DNA of 8,667 nucleotides from JAAYAY01 sp964429355 (lineage in GTDB: Bacteria > Planctomycetota > Planctomycetia > Pirellulales > Thermoguttaceae), in contig CAYSCH010000397.1 in the NCBI GenBank assembly GCA_964429355.1, positions 1 to 8,667 on the forward strand. Direction: 5' to 3'. Made by a program: the position numbers and the translations under genes. Within the stretch, counting starts at the first letter, position 1. Each line of letters opens with the position of its first letter. Below are positions 1-6,408 of this stretch, in pieces. A model generated the notes under the pieces. That model had not been told where the DNA came from. It saw only the letters and a list, made by a program, of their open reading frames with translations, and did not search any database.

Positions 1-60
1 TTGGGAGCGAAATCGAGCGACGGGATGAAGGTCTCTCTGGTCGATGAATTGCCGGTCTGA
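1..60 (+). CDS. Probable 3' end of a rightward gene, truncated by the window edge
   Basis: Frame 1 from the first base is open for 19 codons and closes with TGA at 58-60, giving the tail LGAKSSDGMKVSLVDELPV. The other two rightward frames close earlier, at about 28 and 44. About three quarters of the third codon positions in this short frame are G or C, as in the clear genes nearby. If real, this gene converges on the phosphatase gene, whose stop is at 111. The family cannot be recognised from so few residues, and a chance open frame of this length is quite possible. Confidence 0.35.
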   Translation: MGAKSSDGMKVSLVDELPV

Positions 61-69
61 CCAGGGGTA

Positions 70-103
70 ATCGTATGATCGTGTGACACGCTGATACTAT
101 CAG
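70..103. repeat. Cluster of a tandem 8-bp repeat and two abutting odd palindromes
   Basis: An imperfect tandem repeat, ATCGTATG (70-77) and ATCGTGTG (78-85), overlaps a perfect 5+1+5 palindrome CGTGTGACACG (80-90). That palindrome abuts a perfect 6+1+6 palindrome CTGATACTATCAG (91-103). All of this lies in the 50-bp gap between the putative rightward gene end and the phosphatase stop. The single-base centres make these better candidates for protein-binding dyads than for RNA hairpins. There is no T-run on either side, so this is not a classical intrinsic terminator. The function is unknown, and short palindromes can arise by chance. Confidence 0.4.
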
Positions 104-110
104 AGCTGGG

Positions 111-536
111 TCAGCCTACGGTCTGTTCGAGGGTGTTTTTGAGTTCGCGCCAGAAGGCGGCAGAAACGTCATGGGGGACGGCATCGGAGACGGTCTTCAG
201 TGTTTGCTCGAGGGAGTCGCCCCGCCACAGCGCCATGGCAGCGGCCGCGATGGCGACCGAGCGGCTCATGCCCGCTCCGCAATAGACGAGGGTGGGAAGT
301 TCTTCGCGAAGGAGCGAGACGAGCGTTTCGACGGCGATCTTGAGCGTGGCGTGCGGATTGCCCGGTCCGTCAACGAGCGGAAAATGGCAGTACAGAATGT
401 CGCGGGGCAGCTTTGGCGGGAGTTCCTCCGCGGCAAGATTGACGAGGGCCGACACCCCCGCGTCGAGCACGCGGGTGGGATCACTCGCTTCCCCGGCATT
501 TCCGATCCAGAGCCGTTGCGGAATGAGTTCTCGCAT
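111..536 (-). CDS. Dual-specificity-type protein phosphatase (CX5R family)
   Basis: A 141-residue cytosolic protein with no signal peptide or membrane segment. The phosphatase signature is YCGAGMSRS, with nucleophile Cys86 and phosphate-binding Arg92 at CX5R spacing. Asp56 in PLVDGPGN lies 30 residues before the cysteine, the usual place for the general acid. The opening RLWIGNAGEAS resembles the start of many compact DSP domains (LxIGxxxxA). The residue before the cysteine is Tyr rather than the usual His. The length fits a minimal DSP domain with no extra regulatory part. The likely reaction is hydrolysis of phospho-Tyr/Ser/Thr, or possibly of a small phosphorylated molecule; the substrate is unknown. 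Start ATG 534-536 has a GAGG ribosome site 8 nt upstream. The gene begins 18 bp after the ilvD stop on the same strand, so the two are probably co-transcribed. Confidence 0.82.
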   Translation of the reverse strand: MRELIPQRLWIGNAGEASDPTRVLDAGVSALVNLAAEELPPKLPRDILYCHFPLVDGPGNPHATLKIAVETLVSLLREELPTLVYCGAGMSRSVAIAAAAMALWRGDSLEQTLKTVSDAVPHDVSAAFWRELKNTLEQTVG

Positions 537-544
537 AGCAATAT

Positions 545-548
545 CCTC
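545..548 (-). promoter_or_regulatory. Ribosome binding site of the phosphatase gene
   Basis: On the minus strand GAGG is followed by an 8-nt spacer and then ATG. It lies wholly within the 18-bp gap after the ilvD stop. It supports the 141-residue start over other frames, and supports independent translation on an ilvD transcript. Confidence 0.55.
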
Positions 549-554
549 GTTGGA

Positions 555-2387
555 TCAATCCCATTTCAGTACGGCGCCCGTATCGGCGCTGGTTGCCATC
601 TTCGCGTACTTGGCGAGATAGCCGGTCTTGAACCGCGGTTCTCGCGGTTTCCAGTTCTTCTTTCGGGCTTCGAGCTCCTGATCGCTCAATTTGACGCTGA
701 GCTTGTGGCCGGGGATATCGATCTCGATGATATCGCCCGGTTCGACCAGCCCGATCGGTCCGCAGGCGGCCGCTTCGGGGCTGACGTGGCCGATGCAGGC
801 GCCGGCCGTGCCGCCGGAAAAGCGGCCATCGGTGATGAGGGCCACTTTGTCGTCGAGGCCCACGCCCTTGATGGCGCTGGTGGGGGCGAGCATTTCCTGC
901 ATGCCGGGTCCCCCCTTGGGCCCCTCGTAGCGGATGACAACGACGTCGCCCGCCTTCACCTGGCCGTTGACGATTCCCGCATAGGCATCGGTTTCGGCTT
1001 CGAAGATGATCGCCGGACCGGAGTGTTTGAGCATCTGCGGAAGGACTCCGGCCGCCTTGACGACGGCCCCTTGCGGGGCCAGATTTCCGTAGAGGATGGC
1101 CAGTCCACCCTCGGGGCTGTAGGCGTTATCGACCTCGCGAACGCAGTCGGCTGGGTCGAAGCCGAGATCGTCGGCGGAGAGGTCCCGGATGGAACCACCG
1201 GCGGCTTCGACACTCATCCCTTCAACGTTTCGCTTGCCCTGGCCGCGGACGGTGGCCAGACTGAGCGCTTCCTCGATCGCGGTTTCTGAACGGATATCAA
1301 AGTCGGCGATGTTCTCGCCCAGGGTCTTGCCGCTTACGGTCGGCACGCCGGTCTTCAGGAGGCCGGGCTTGCCGCGTTGGATGCTTCCCAGGATCGTGTG
1401 GATTCCCCCTGAGTTGTGAACGTCTTCAACGTGGTACTTGCTGCTGGGCGAGACCTTGCAGATGTTGGGAGTCTGCCGGCTGAGCTTGTTGATCCGCTCG
1501 ACGTTGTAGTCGAGACCGGCTTCGTTGGCGATGGCAAGCATATGGAGCACGGTGTTGGTGCTGCCGCCCATGGCCATGTCGAGGATCATGGAGTTGTCGA
1601 CGGAATCCTCGGTGATGATCTCGCGAGGCAGCAGCCCGTGACCTTTGCCGAGCTTGTCGAACTGGACGACCATTTCGACGATCCGCCTGGATGCCCGTTC
1701 GAAGAGCTTCTTGCGTGCGGCACTGGTTGCCAGGAGGGTGCCGTTGGTAGGCAGCGCCATGCCGAGAGCCTCGCAGAGGCAGTTCATACTGTTGGCGGTG
1801 AACATCCCCGAGCAGGAGCCGCAGGTGGGACAGCCGATTTTCTCGATCTTCTCGAGTTCCTGGGCCGACACGCGATTGTCGTTCCGTCCGGCGGCCGCAT
1901 AGAACACATCGATGAGATCGACCGTCTTGCCGTCCTCTGTCCGGCCCGCCTCCATGGGGCCGCCGCTGACGAAGAGAGTGGGGATGTTGCAGCGCACGGC
2001 CCCCATGAGCATGCCGGGGACGATCTTGTCGCAGTTCGGGATACAGATCATGCCGTCAAAGCAGTGGGCGTTGATGACGGTTTCGACGGAGTCGGCAATC
2101 AGTTCCCGGCTGGGGAGCGAGAACTTCATACCGCTGTGGCCCATGGCGATGCCGTCGTCGACGCCAATCGTGTTGAACACGAAGGGCACGCCACCGGCAG
2201 CGCGGATACATTTCTTGATGTACTCGCCAACCTTGTTGAGGTGGACGTGGCCGGGGATGATATCGATGTAGCTGTTGCACACGGCGATAAAGGGCTTGTT
2301 GAAATCATCCTCGCCAACGCCGGTGGCTCGCAGTAGGCTTCGGTGAGGTGCTCGTGCATCGCCAAGTTTGATCATGTCGGATCGCAT
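555..2387 (-). CDS. ilvD: Dihydroxy-acid dehydratase
   Basis: Converts 2,3-dihydroxy-isovalerate and 2,3-dihydroxy-3-methylvalerate to the 2-keto acids that precede valine/leucine and isoleucine; a cytosolic iron-sulfur enzyme (EC 4.2.1.9). At 610 residues it is full length for the IlvD/Edd family. The N-terminus MRSDMIKLGDARAPHRSLLR matches the usual start of the Bacillus-like subtype. Family landmarks are CNSYIDIIPGHVHL (from Cys37), VDDGIAMGH (77-84), IPNCDKIVPGMLMG (Cys119, and Lys121, the position that binds metal in the family), CPTCGSCSGMFTANSMNC (Cys186-Cys203), GGSTNTVLH, YEGPKGGPGMQEML and ITDGRFSGG, with Ser524 at the catalytic-base position. Gly46 stands where plant and mycobacterial [2Fe-2S] enzymes have a Cys, which suggests the E. 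coli-like cluster type. The start ATG at 2385-2387 has a purine-rich AAGGAAAG upstream. No leader peptide or T-box attenuator was seen. Confidence 0.97.
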   Translation of the reverse strand: MRSDMIKLGDARAPHRSLLRATGVGEDDFNKPFIAVCNSYIDIIPGHVHLNKVGEYIKKCIRAAGGVPFVFNTIGVDDGIAMGHSGMKFSLPSRELIADSVETVINAHCFDGMICIPNCDKIVPGMLMGAVRCNIPTLFVSGGPMEAGRTEDGKTVDLIDVFYAAAGRNDNRVSAQELEKIEKIGCPTCGSCSGMFTANSMNCLCEALGMALPTNGTLLATSAARKKLFERASRRIVEMVVQFDKLGKGHGLLPREIITEDSVDNSMILDMAMGGSTNTVLHMLAIANEAGLDYNVERINKLSRQTPNICKVSPSSKYHVEDVHNSGGIHTILGSIQRGKPGLLKTGVPTVSGKTLGENIADFDIRSETAIEEALSLATVRGQGKRNVEGMSVEAAGGSIRDLSADDLGFDPADCVREVDNAYSPEGGLAILYGNLAPQGAVVKAAGVLPQMLKHSGPAIIFEAETDAYAGIVNGQVKAGDVVVIRYEGPKGGPGMQEMLAPTSAIKGVGLDDKVALITDGRFSGGTAGACIGHVSPEAAACGPIGLVEPGDIIEIDIPGHKLSVKLSDQELEARKKNWKPREPRFKTGYLAKYAKMATSADTGAVLKWD

Positions 2388-2436
2388 GGTGGTATTTCTT
2401 TCCTTTCGTGGGCCTTGGGGGGCGCGCCGGGTTGGT

Positions 2437-2465
2437 ATTATGGGGCTGGAGGCCGAAGACGGCAG
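2437..2465 (-). promoter_or_regulatory. Possible ilvD promoter
   Basis: On the minus strand CATAAT (2437-2442) matches the TATAAT -10 consensus at five of six positions. It lies 49 nt before the ilvD start codon. With a 17-nt spacer the -35 would be CTGCCG (2460-2465), only three of six matches to TTGACA. The call rests on the -10 box and its position and is tentative. Confidence 0.22.
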
Positions 2466-2728
2466 GTTGGAGGGCTAACAGTCCAGACTCTCCGATCTGT
2501 GGGAATGTTCTCTGCTCCTCCCTTGCCCGTAAGGTTGGCATGGAGGAGTCTTCTGTCTTCGCTTGCGTTTCGGGTCGGTGGGAGGAATTGCTGCAAGTTG
2601 TTCATTTTAAGGCGTTTAGCAACGGTCGACCAGGGGCCGGCGATGGTTGACAAGAGGCTGGCGGCGTCTGTTGGAAGGCGTTATTCTGAAGGGAGTTACG
2701 CAATATCGGTCCGCACGGTTGTCCCCCC

Positions 2729-2733
2729 AGGAG
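2729..2733 (+). promoter_or_regulatory. Ribosome binding site that sets the DUF1080 start
   Basis: AGGAG sits 8 nt before ATG 2742. The frame is open upstream to 2343, but only this start has a strong ribosome site and places a signal peptide at the N-terminus. Confidence 0.75.
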
Positions 2734-2741
2734 ATCTGACG

Positions 2742-3374
2742 ATGCGAGTTGTTGTTTTGGCCTGCGTTCTGCTGATGGCGGAAGCATCTCTTGCTGCTGA
2801 AGAGACGGCGAAAATCGAAGAAGGATTCGTTTGCCTTTTCGACGGCAAATCCCTCGACGGCTGGGACGGAAACCTCGACGTCTTCGCAATTCGGGAGGGG
2901 GCCGTCGTGGGGGGCTCGCTCAAAGAGAATGTTGCCCGAAACGAGTTCCTCACCACCAAGAAGGAATACGGCGACTTCGAGTTGCGCCTCCAGTTCAAAC
3001 TGCTCGGTGAGACGGCCAATGCGGGGGTCCAGATCCGGAGCCAGCGGATTCCTGACCACCATGAGATGATCGGCTATCAGGCCGACATGGGGGACGGATG
3101 GTGGGGCTGCCTGTACGACGAATCGCGACGCAAGAAAGTCCTCGCCGGACCGGAAGCGGCAGACCGCGACAAGGTGGTCAAGAAGGACGACTGGAACGAC
3201 TACCGCATCCTTTGCGAAGGGCGCCGGATCCGGCTGTGGATCAATGGCCAGCCGACCGTCGACTACACCGAATCCGACGAAACGATCCCGCAAAAGGGGC
3301 TGATTGGCCTGCAGATTCACGGCGGGCCGCCGAGCGAGGCCTGGTATCGGAATGTGAGGATCAAAGAGCTGTGA
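2742..3374 (+). CDS. Secreted DUF1080 protein (3-keto-disaccharide hydrolase-like)
   Basis: A 210-residue protein with a Sec signal peptide at about residues 1-19 (hydrophobic VVVLACVLLM, cleavage near SLAA/EE), so probably periplasmic or secreted. The rest is one DUF1080 domain: FVCLFDGKSLDGW (29-41) is the family opening, followed by EYGDFELRLQFKL (75-87), NAGVQIRSQR (93-102), MIGYQADMG (109-117), WNDYRI (151-156), IRLWINGQ (163-170) and the closing GLIGLQIHGGPP...WYRNVRIKEL (186-210). Some members of this family, which has a concanavalin-like jelly-roll fold, hydrolyse 3-keto-glycosides; the substrate here cannot be told from sequence. Planctomycetes typically carry many paralogues. An AGGAG site decides the start. 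The DUF4129 gene follows after 44 bp, close enough for co-transcription, though the families have no known link. Confidence 0.88.
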   Translation: MRVVVLACVLLMAEASLAAEETAKIEEGFVCLFDGKSLDGWDGNLDVFAIREGAVVGGSLKENVARNEFLTTKKEYGDFELRLQFKLLGETANAGVQIRSQRIPDHHEMIGYQADMGDGWWGCLYDESRRKKVLAGPEAADRDKVVKKDDWNDYRILCEGRRIRLWINGQPTVDYTESDETIPQKGLIGLQIHGGPPSEAWYRNVRIKEL

Positions 3375-3418
3375 GTGGTGAGCGTTGAACTGTAAGCCCC
3401 CCGGTGAGAATCTGCTGA

Positions 3419-5611
3419 ATGTCTCGTCTCGATAAGACACTGGCCGACTATGTTGCCATCGCGATCAGCCCGGCGTTGATCATGCTGATGGTGGGGAGCC
3501 TGATGTGGTTCCTGGTGGCCGTGTTCTATCAGGGGGGCTACGATGGTCGGATCAATTGGATCCTGGCCTGTTACGTTTTCGCCATCGTGCTGATTACGCG
3601 GATTGCCATCGAGGGGGGCCAGGAACGGGCAGCCATGTTCGGCATGGCCCTAGCCGGGGCCGTCGGACTGGCGACGGTGCGGTTCTCTAGCTCCGTGTAT
3701 TTTCATTGGATCCTCCTCGCGGTGGCATGGTGGGCCGCCCATAAGCTCACCATGGACTGCACACTCATCGACGAGGAGCAGGACTCCTCTGGCCAGGGAC
3801 TGCTGCAACTGGTGAGATTCGGCAAGAAGGCCCCAGAGAAGGAAGAGAAAAACGGGGAGCCGGTGACCGAGAAGAAGGAGGAAAAACCGGCCGAACCAGA
3901 GGGTGTTACGGAGCGGGTCGGCCGGATGCGAGAGGAGGCGCACCCGAAACGACGAACGAAAGGCAAGGCCCATGCTCCGGGCGTTTGGATCGTCTACTTC
4001 TCGCTGGCAGCACTTCCCCTGTTTGGTCTTGGCCAGATGCTCGTGCCTGTTTCAGATGCAGGAAGGCGGCTCTGGACGTTCCAGTTGCTTTGCACCTACG
4101 TAGCTGCGGGGCTCGGACTGCTGGTGACAACGAGCTTCGTGGGTCTGCGCCGTTACCTGCGGCAACGGGGCGTGCAAATGCCGCCGGAGATGGCGGGCGT
4201 GTGGATCGCATTGGGAGCAGCGATCATCGTAGCACTACTGGCCGTGTGTGCGATTCTGCCCCGTCCGGCCGCTGAATACGAAATCGCTCGTATGCCCGAT
4301 TTTCCCCTCAAGTTCACCACGCCCGAACGGGAGTCGAATCGTTACGCCATGGGCGGGGAGGGAGCCGACACGAATAACCCAGACTCGCAGTCCCGCACCC
4401 AGGGAGAGCAGGACGGCGACCGGCCAGAAGGCGGAAGGTCCGACAATCCCGAATCGGGAGGCAAGGAAGGCTCGCGAGGCAAAGAGGGTGAGGGAAAAGA
4501 GAAATCTCCCGATGGAAATGCGCAGGGTTCCTCCCAAGGGGATAAGAAGGAAGAGTCCGGATCGAAGCAGGACTCGTCGTCCAAGCCGCAAGAGGGATCG
4601 TCGAAATCGCAGGCGGACAACTCACCGTCGAAGGAACAACCGTCCGGTGGGGAGAAACAGGAGTCTTCCGGCAACCAGCCTGAGCGCCGTGACGACCAGC
4701 AGCGGGGCGGGGAGAAGCAGCAACCGGACGGTGACAAGCGGACGAGCGAAGACAGCGACAAGGATTCGGGCGAGGAGGGGAACAAGTCGGAACGGCCGGA
4801 ATCGAAGGATGAGCGTTCGAAGGAGGAGTCGGCACAGCCCAAGTCCGACAGCGAGGACGCTCCTTCGAAGAAGCGATCGGAGGACGCCCGTGAGGATTCC
4901 CATCGATCGCAGGACCGCCCGCAAAACGGTGGAAGCCGCGACGACGAGCAGAAGAAGGCGGAAGAGGAGCAGTCAAAGCGGACCGGATCCCAGCCAGTTC
5001 CTTCGCAGAAACCGAACAATCCGCCTCTCCAACTTCCCCAGGTCCAACTGAGCGGTGGGCTGTTCGGGTTGCTCAAGTTCCTCGTGTACATCGTGCTCGG
5101 GTGTGCCGGGCTGTATTGGCTCTGGAAGAACTGGTCACGGGTGGTCGAAGGATTTCGTTTGTTTCTGCAGGAGCTTCGCGATCTGTGGGCCAGGCTTTTC
5201 GGCGGCAAACCGAAGAGCGAGGAGGGAGCGACGGAGGAAGAGAAGCCGGCGGTGAAATTGGAGCGCCCCTTCACCGATTATGTGGATCCGTTTTCAGCCG
5301 GCCTGGCGGCAAGGTACGCGCCGGCGGAACTGGTCCGTTACACATTTGAGGCCACGGAGGCCTGGGCTCGTGAGAACGGGTGCCGGCGGGAGCCCGATCA
5401 GACCCCGCTGGAGTTTGCGGCCCGGATCGGGGACCAGGTGGAGTCGCTTCGAGCGGGTGCGGTGGCCCTGGCCAGACTCTACTGCCAGGCGGCGTATGCA
5501 CCGGGGACCCTGGCGGCGGAGGGGCTGGCACCGCTGGCCGACTACTGGCGGCGACTGCGGACCTCGCATCGAGCGACGGTCGAGCCGCCACCAGTTCAGC
5601 CAGTGGGGTGA
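3419..5611 (+). CDS. DUF4129-domain integral membrane protein with long low-complexity linker
   Basis: A 730-residue membrane protein. Probable membrane segments lie at about residues 11-37, 46-64, 72-88, 93-110, 188-210, 220-241, 258-281 and 546-568. A Lys/Glu-rich loop (about 118-187) separates the first four from the next three. Residues 302-540 are extremely hydrophilic. After the last membrane segment, residues 610-715 form a DUF4129 domain with the typical helix ending in GCRREPDQTPLEFAARI (654-670) and then RAGAVALARLYCQAAYA. DUF4129 proteins are often encoded with transglutaminase-like, DUF58 and MoxR ATPase genes; none is in this window, so the role is unknown. ATG 3419 is preceded by a weak GGTGAG 10 nt upstream. 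The stop is 3 bp from the stop of the converging gene. Domain call is fairly sure; function is not. Confidence 0.8.
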   Translation: MSRLDKTLADYVAIAISPALIMLMVGSLMWFLVAVFYQGGYDGRINWILACYVFAIVLITRIAIEGGQERAAMFGMALAGAVGLATVRFSSSVYFHWILLAVAWWAAHKLTMDCTLIDEEQDSSGQGLLQLVRFGKKAPEKEEKNGEPVTEKKEEKPAEPEGVTERVGRMREEAHPKRRTKGKAHAPGVWIVYFSLAALPLFGLGQMLVPVSDAGRRLWTFQLLCTYVAAGLGLLVTTSFVGLRRYLRQRGVQMPPEMAGVWIALGAAIIVALLAVCAILPRPAAEYEIARMPDFPLKFTTPERESNRYAMGGEGADTNNPDSQSRTQGEQDGDRPEGGRSDNPESGGKEGSRGKEGEGKEKSPDGNAQGSSQGDKKEESGSKQDSSSKPQEGSSKSQADNSPSKEQPSGGEKQESSGNQPERRDDQQRGGEKQQPDGDKRTSEDSDKDSGEEGNKSERPESKDERSKEESAQPKSDSEDAPSKKRSEDAREDSHRSQDRPQNGGSRDDEQKKAEEEQSKRTGSQPVPSQKPNNPPLQLPQVQLSGGLFGLLKFLVYIVLGCAGLYWLWKNWSRVVEGFRLFLQELRDLWARLFGGKPKSEEGATEEEKPAVKLERPFTDYVDPFSAGLAARYAPAELVRYTFEATEAWARENGCRREPDQTPLEFAARIGDQVESLRAGAVALARLYCQAAYAPGTLAAEGLAPLADYWRRLRTSHRATVEPPPVQPVG
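4352..4996 (+). other. Low-complexity coding tract: 215 residues without any hydrophobic side chain
   Basis: Residues 312-526 of the DUF4129 protein contain no Val, Ile, Leu, Met, Phe, Trp, Tyr or Cys. They consist of Ser, Lys, Glu, Asp, Gly, Gln, Arg, Pro and Asn, with a few Ala and Thr and one His. Charges are mixed along the whole tract, and variants such as GGEKQ (410-414 and 430-434) recur without a strict period. It should be disordered. It links two membrane-embedded parts, so it most likely lies as one long soluble loop on one face of the membrane. The side cannot be settled without topology data. Confidence 0.85.
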
Positions 5612-5614
5612 TTT

Positions 5615-6313
5615 TCACGTGGCGTTGCGCCGGCCTCGTTCCATCTGAAGCTCGAACTTTTCGCCTTTCATTTCCTCGAAGGACTTCTTCTGCTCATCGG
5701 TCAGGACACCGAGGGCCTTCGCATCCGATTCGGTGCTGAGATCTCGCATTTGCTGGAAGAGTTCGGAACGATTGTTCTCGGAAGCTTCACGCATCTTCGC
5801 GAACAGTTCGGACTGCTTTGCCTGCATGTCCTTCTTGATCTCCTCCAGCTTCGTCTTCTGCTCGTCGGTGAGTTTGAGCCGATCGGCAAGGAACCGGCTG
5901 GTGAGGCTGTCTACCGCCGGCCGGTACTGCATGCGGATCTGATAGAGCCGCATCATCTTCTCGCGTGAGACCACGTCGCGGAGTTGGTCGCGAAGCTTCT
6001 CGTCCAATTCGTCACTGAATTGGGTCAACTTGGCTCGCCGCTCGTCGCGATTTTCGACTTGTTCCAGAGCCTGGAACTGCTCCCGCATCTCGCCGCGAAG
6101 CTTTTCGACGACTTCCTTGACCTTCGCCGTTTCCTCGTCGGTGAGTTTCAACTCTTTCTGAACTTGCTCTCTTCCAAGCAGTCCGAGGAGGCTGTTGCGG
6201 CTGCCGAGCCCACGGCCAGGACCGCCGCGCTCTTGCGGCTGGTCGGCAGAATAGCAGACTGCGGTCATGGCCAGCGCCAGCGCCAGCACCATCAATACTC
6301 TTGCGCGTTTCAT
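5615..6313 (-). CDS. Exported LTxxQ-repeat protein (Spy/CpxP-like)
   Basis: A 232-residue protein with a signal peptide (about residues 1-23, cleavage near CYSA/DQ). Cys20 is preceded by TAV, which does not fit a lipobox, so it is probably a soluble periplasmic protein. The mature part is nearly all charged helix with three LTDE-type motifs: LKLTDEETAKV (55-65), LKLTDEQKTKLEEI (146-159) and LTDEQKKSFEEMKG (204-217). These resemble the LTxxQ motifs of Spy/CpxP periplasmic chaperones and stress sensors. A short internal repeat, SELFxxMR, occurs at 168-175 and 183-190. In planctomycetes such multi-motif proteins are common and their role is untested. ATG 6311-6313 has GGAG 6 nt upstream. The beta-propeller gene ends 95 bp upstream on the same strand, so shared transcription is plausible. 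The 3' end abuts the DUF4129 stop. Confidence 0.82.
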   Translation of the reverse strand: MKRARVLMVLALALAMTAVCYSADQPQERGGPGRGLGSRNSLLGLLGREQVQKELKLTDEETAKVKEVVEKLRGEMREQFQALEQVENRDERRAKLTQFSDELDEKLRDQLRDVVSREKMMRLYQIRMQYRPAVDSLTSRFLADRLKLTDEQKTKLEEIKKDMQAKQSELFAKMREASENNRSELFQQMRDLSTESDAKALGVLTDEQKKSFEEMKGEKFELQMERGRRNAT

Positions 6314-6319
6314 GTTTCA

Positions 6320-6323
6320 CTCC
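6320..6323 (-). promoter_or_regulatory. Ribosome binding site of the LTxxQ gene
   Basis: GGAG on the minus strand with a 6-nt spacer to ATG 6313. It fixes the start just before the signal peptide. Confidence 0.6.
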
Positions 6324-6408
6324 ACTCAAATCAAGGAAAAATCACTCCAGGAGTTTCGGCTCCCGGTACCCAGTTAACGCAACTCTCACGAATCTGGAAA
6401 GGAAAACC

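Larger units (their letters stand above)
2388..2741. other. Divergent intergenic region between ilvD and the DUF1080 gene
   Basis: This 354-bp gap must hold promoters for both directions. Open frames cross it, but their products look like random GC-rich translation and have no ribosome sites. The visible elements are a possible ilvD -10 box (separate entry), a perfect TTGACA on the plus strand at 2647-2652 with no good -10 at 16-18 nt spacing (the best TATTCT, at 2682-2687, is 29 nt away), a GGTCGACC palindrome near 2624-2631, and the DUF1080 ribosome site at 2729-2733. No riboswitch, small RNA or terminator was recognised. Confidence 0.5.

Noticed and set aside
171..1289. Long rightward open frame (372 codons) opposite the phosphatase and ilvD
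   Set aside because: It is antisense to two confidently identified genes. Its product is a Gly/Ala/Asp/Arg-rich translation with no domain. High GC at third positions of the real genes suppresses stops on the opposite strand.
1416..2336. Long rightward open frame (306 codons) opposite ilvD
   Set aside because: Same GC-driven shadow; residue composition is artificial (rich in Asp, Val, His, Gly) and the ilvD call on the other strand is certain.
2647..2687. Perfect TTGACA with TATTCT as a DUF1080 promoter
   Set aside because: The spacing is 29 nt, far from the 16-18 nt expected, and no acceptable -10 lies at the right distance.
2616..3440. Leftward open frame (274 codons) opposite the DUF1080 gene
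   Set aside because: The DUF1080 motifs, signal peptide and AGGAG site on the plus strand settle the coding strand here.
4352..4996. Tandem DNA repeat array or CRISPR-like structure in the DUF4129 linker
   Set aside because: The similarity between segments is in codon composition (Ser/Lys/Glu/Gly codons). There is no constant repeat unit, period or spacer pattern.
4342..5274. Leftward open frame (310 codons) opposite the DUF4129 linker
   Set aside because: It is the antisense reading of a low-complexity tract, giving Ser/Phe/Cys/Pro/Arg repeats. No ribosome site or domain.
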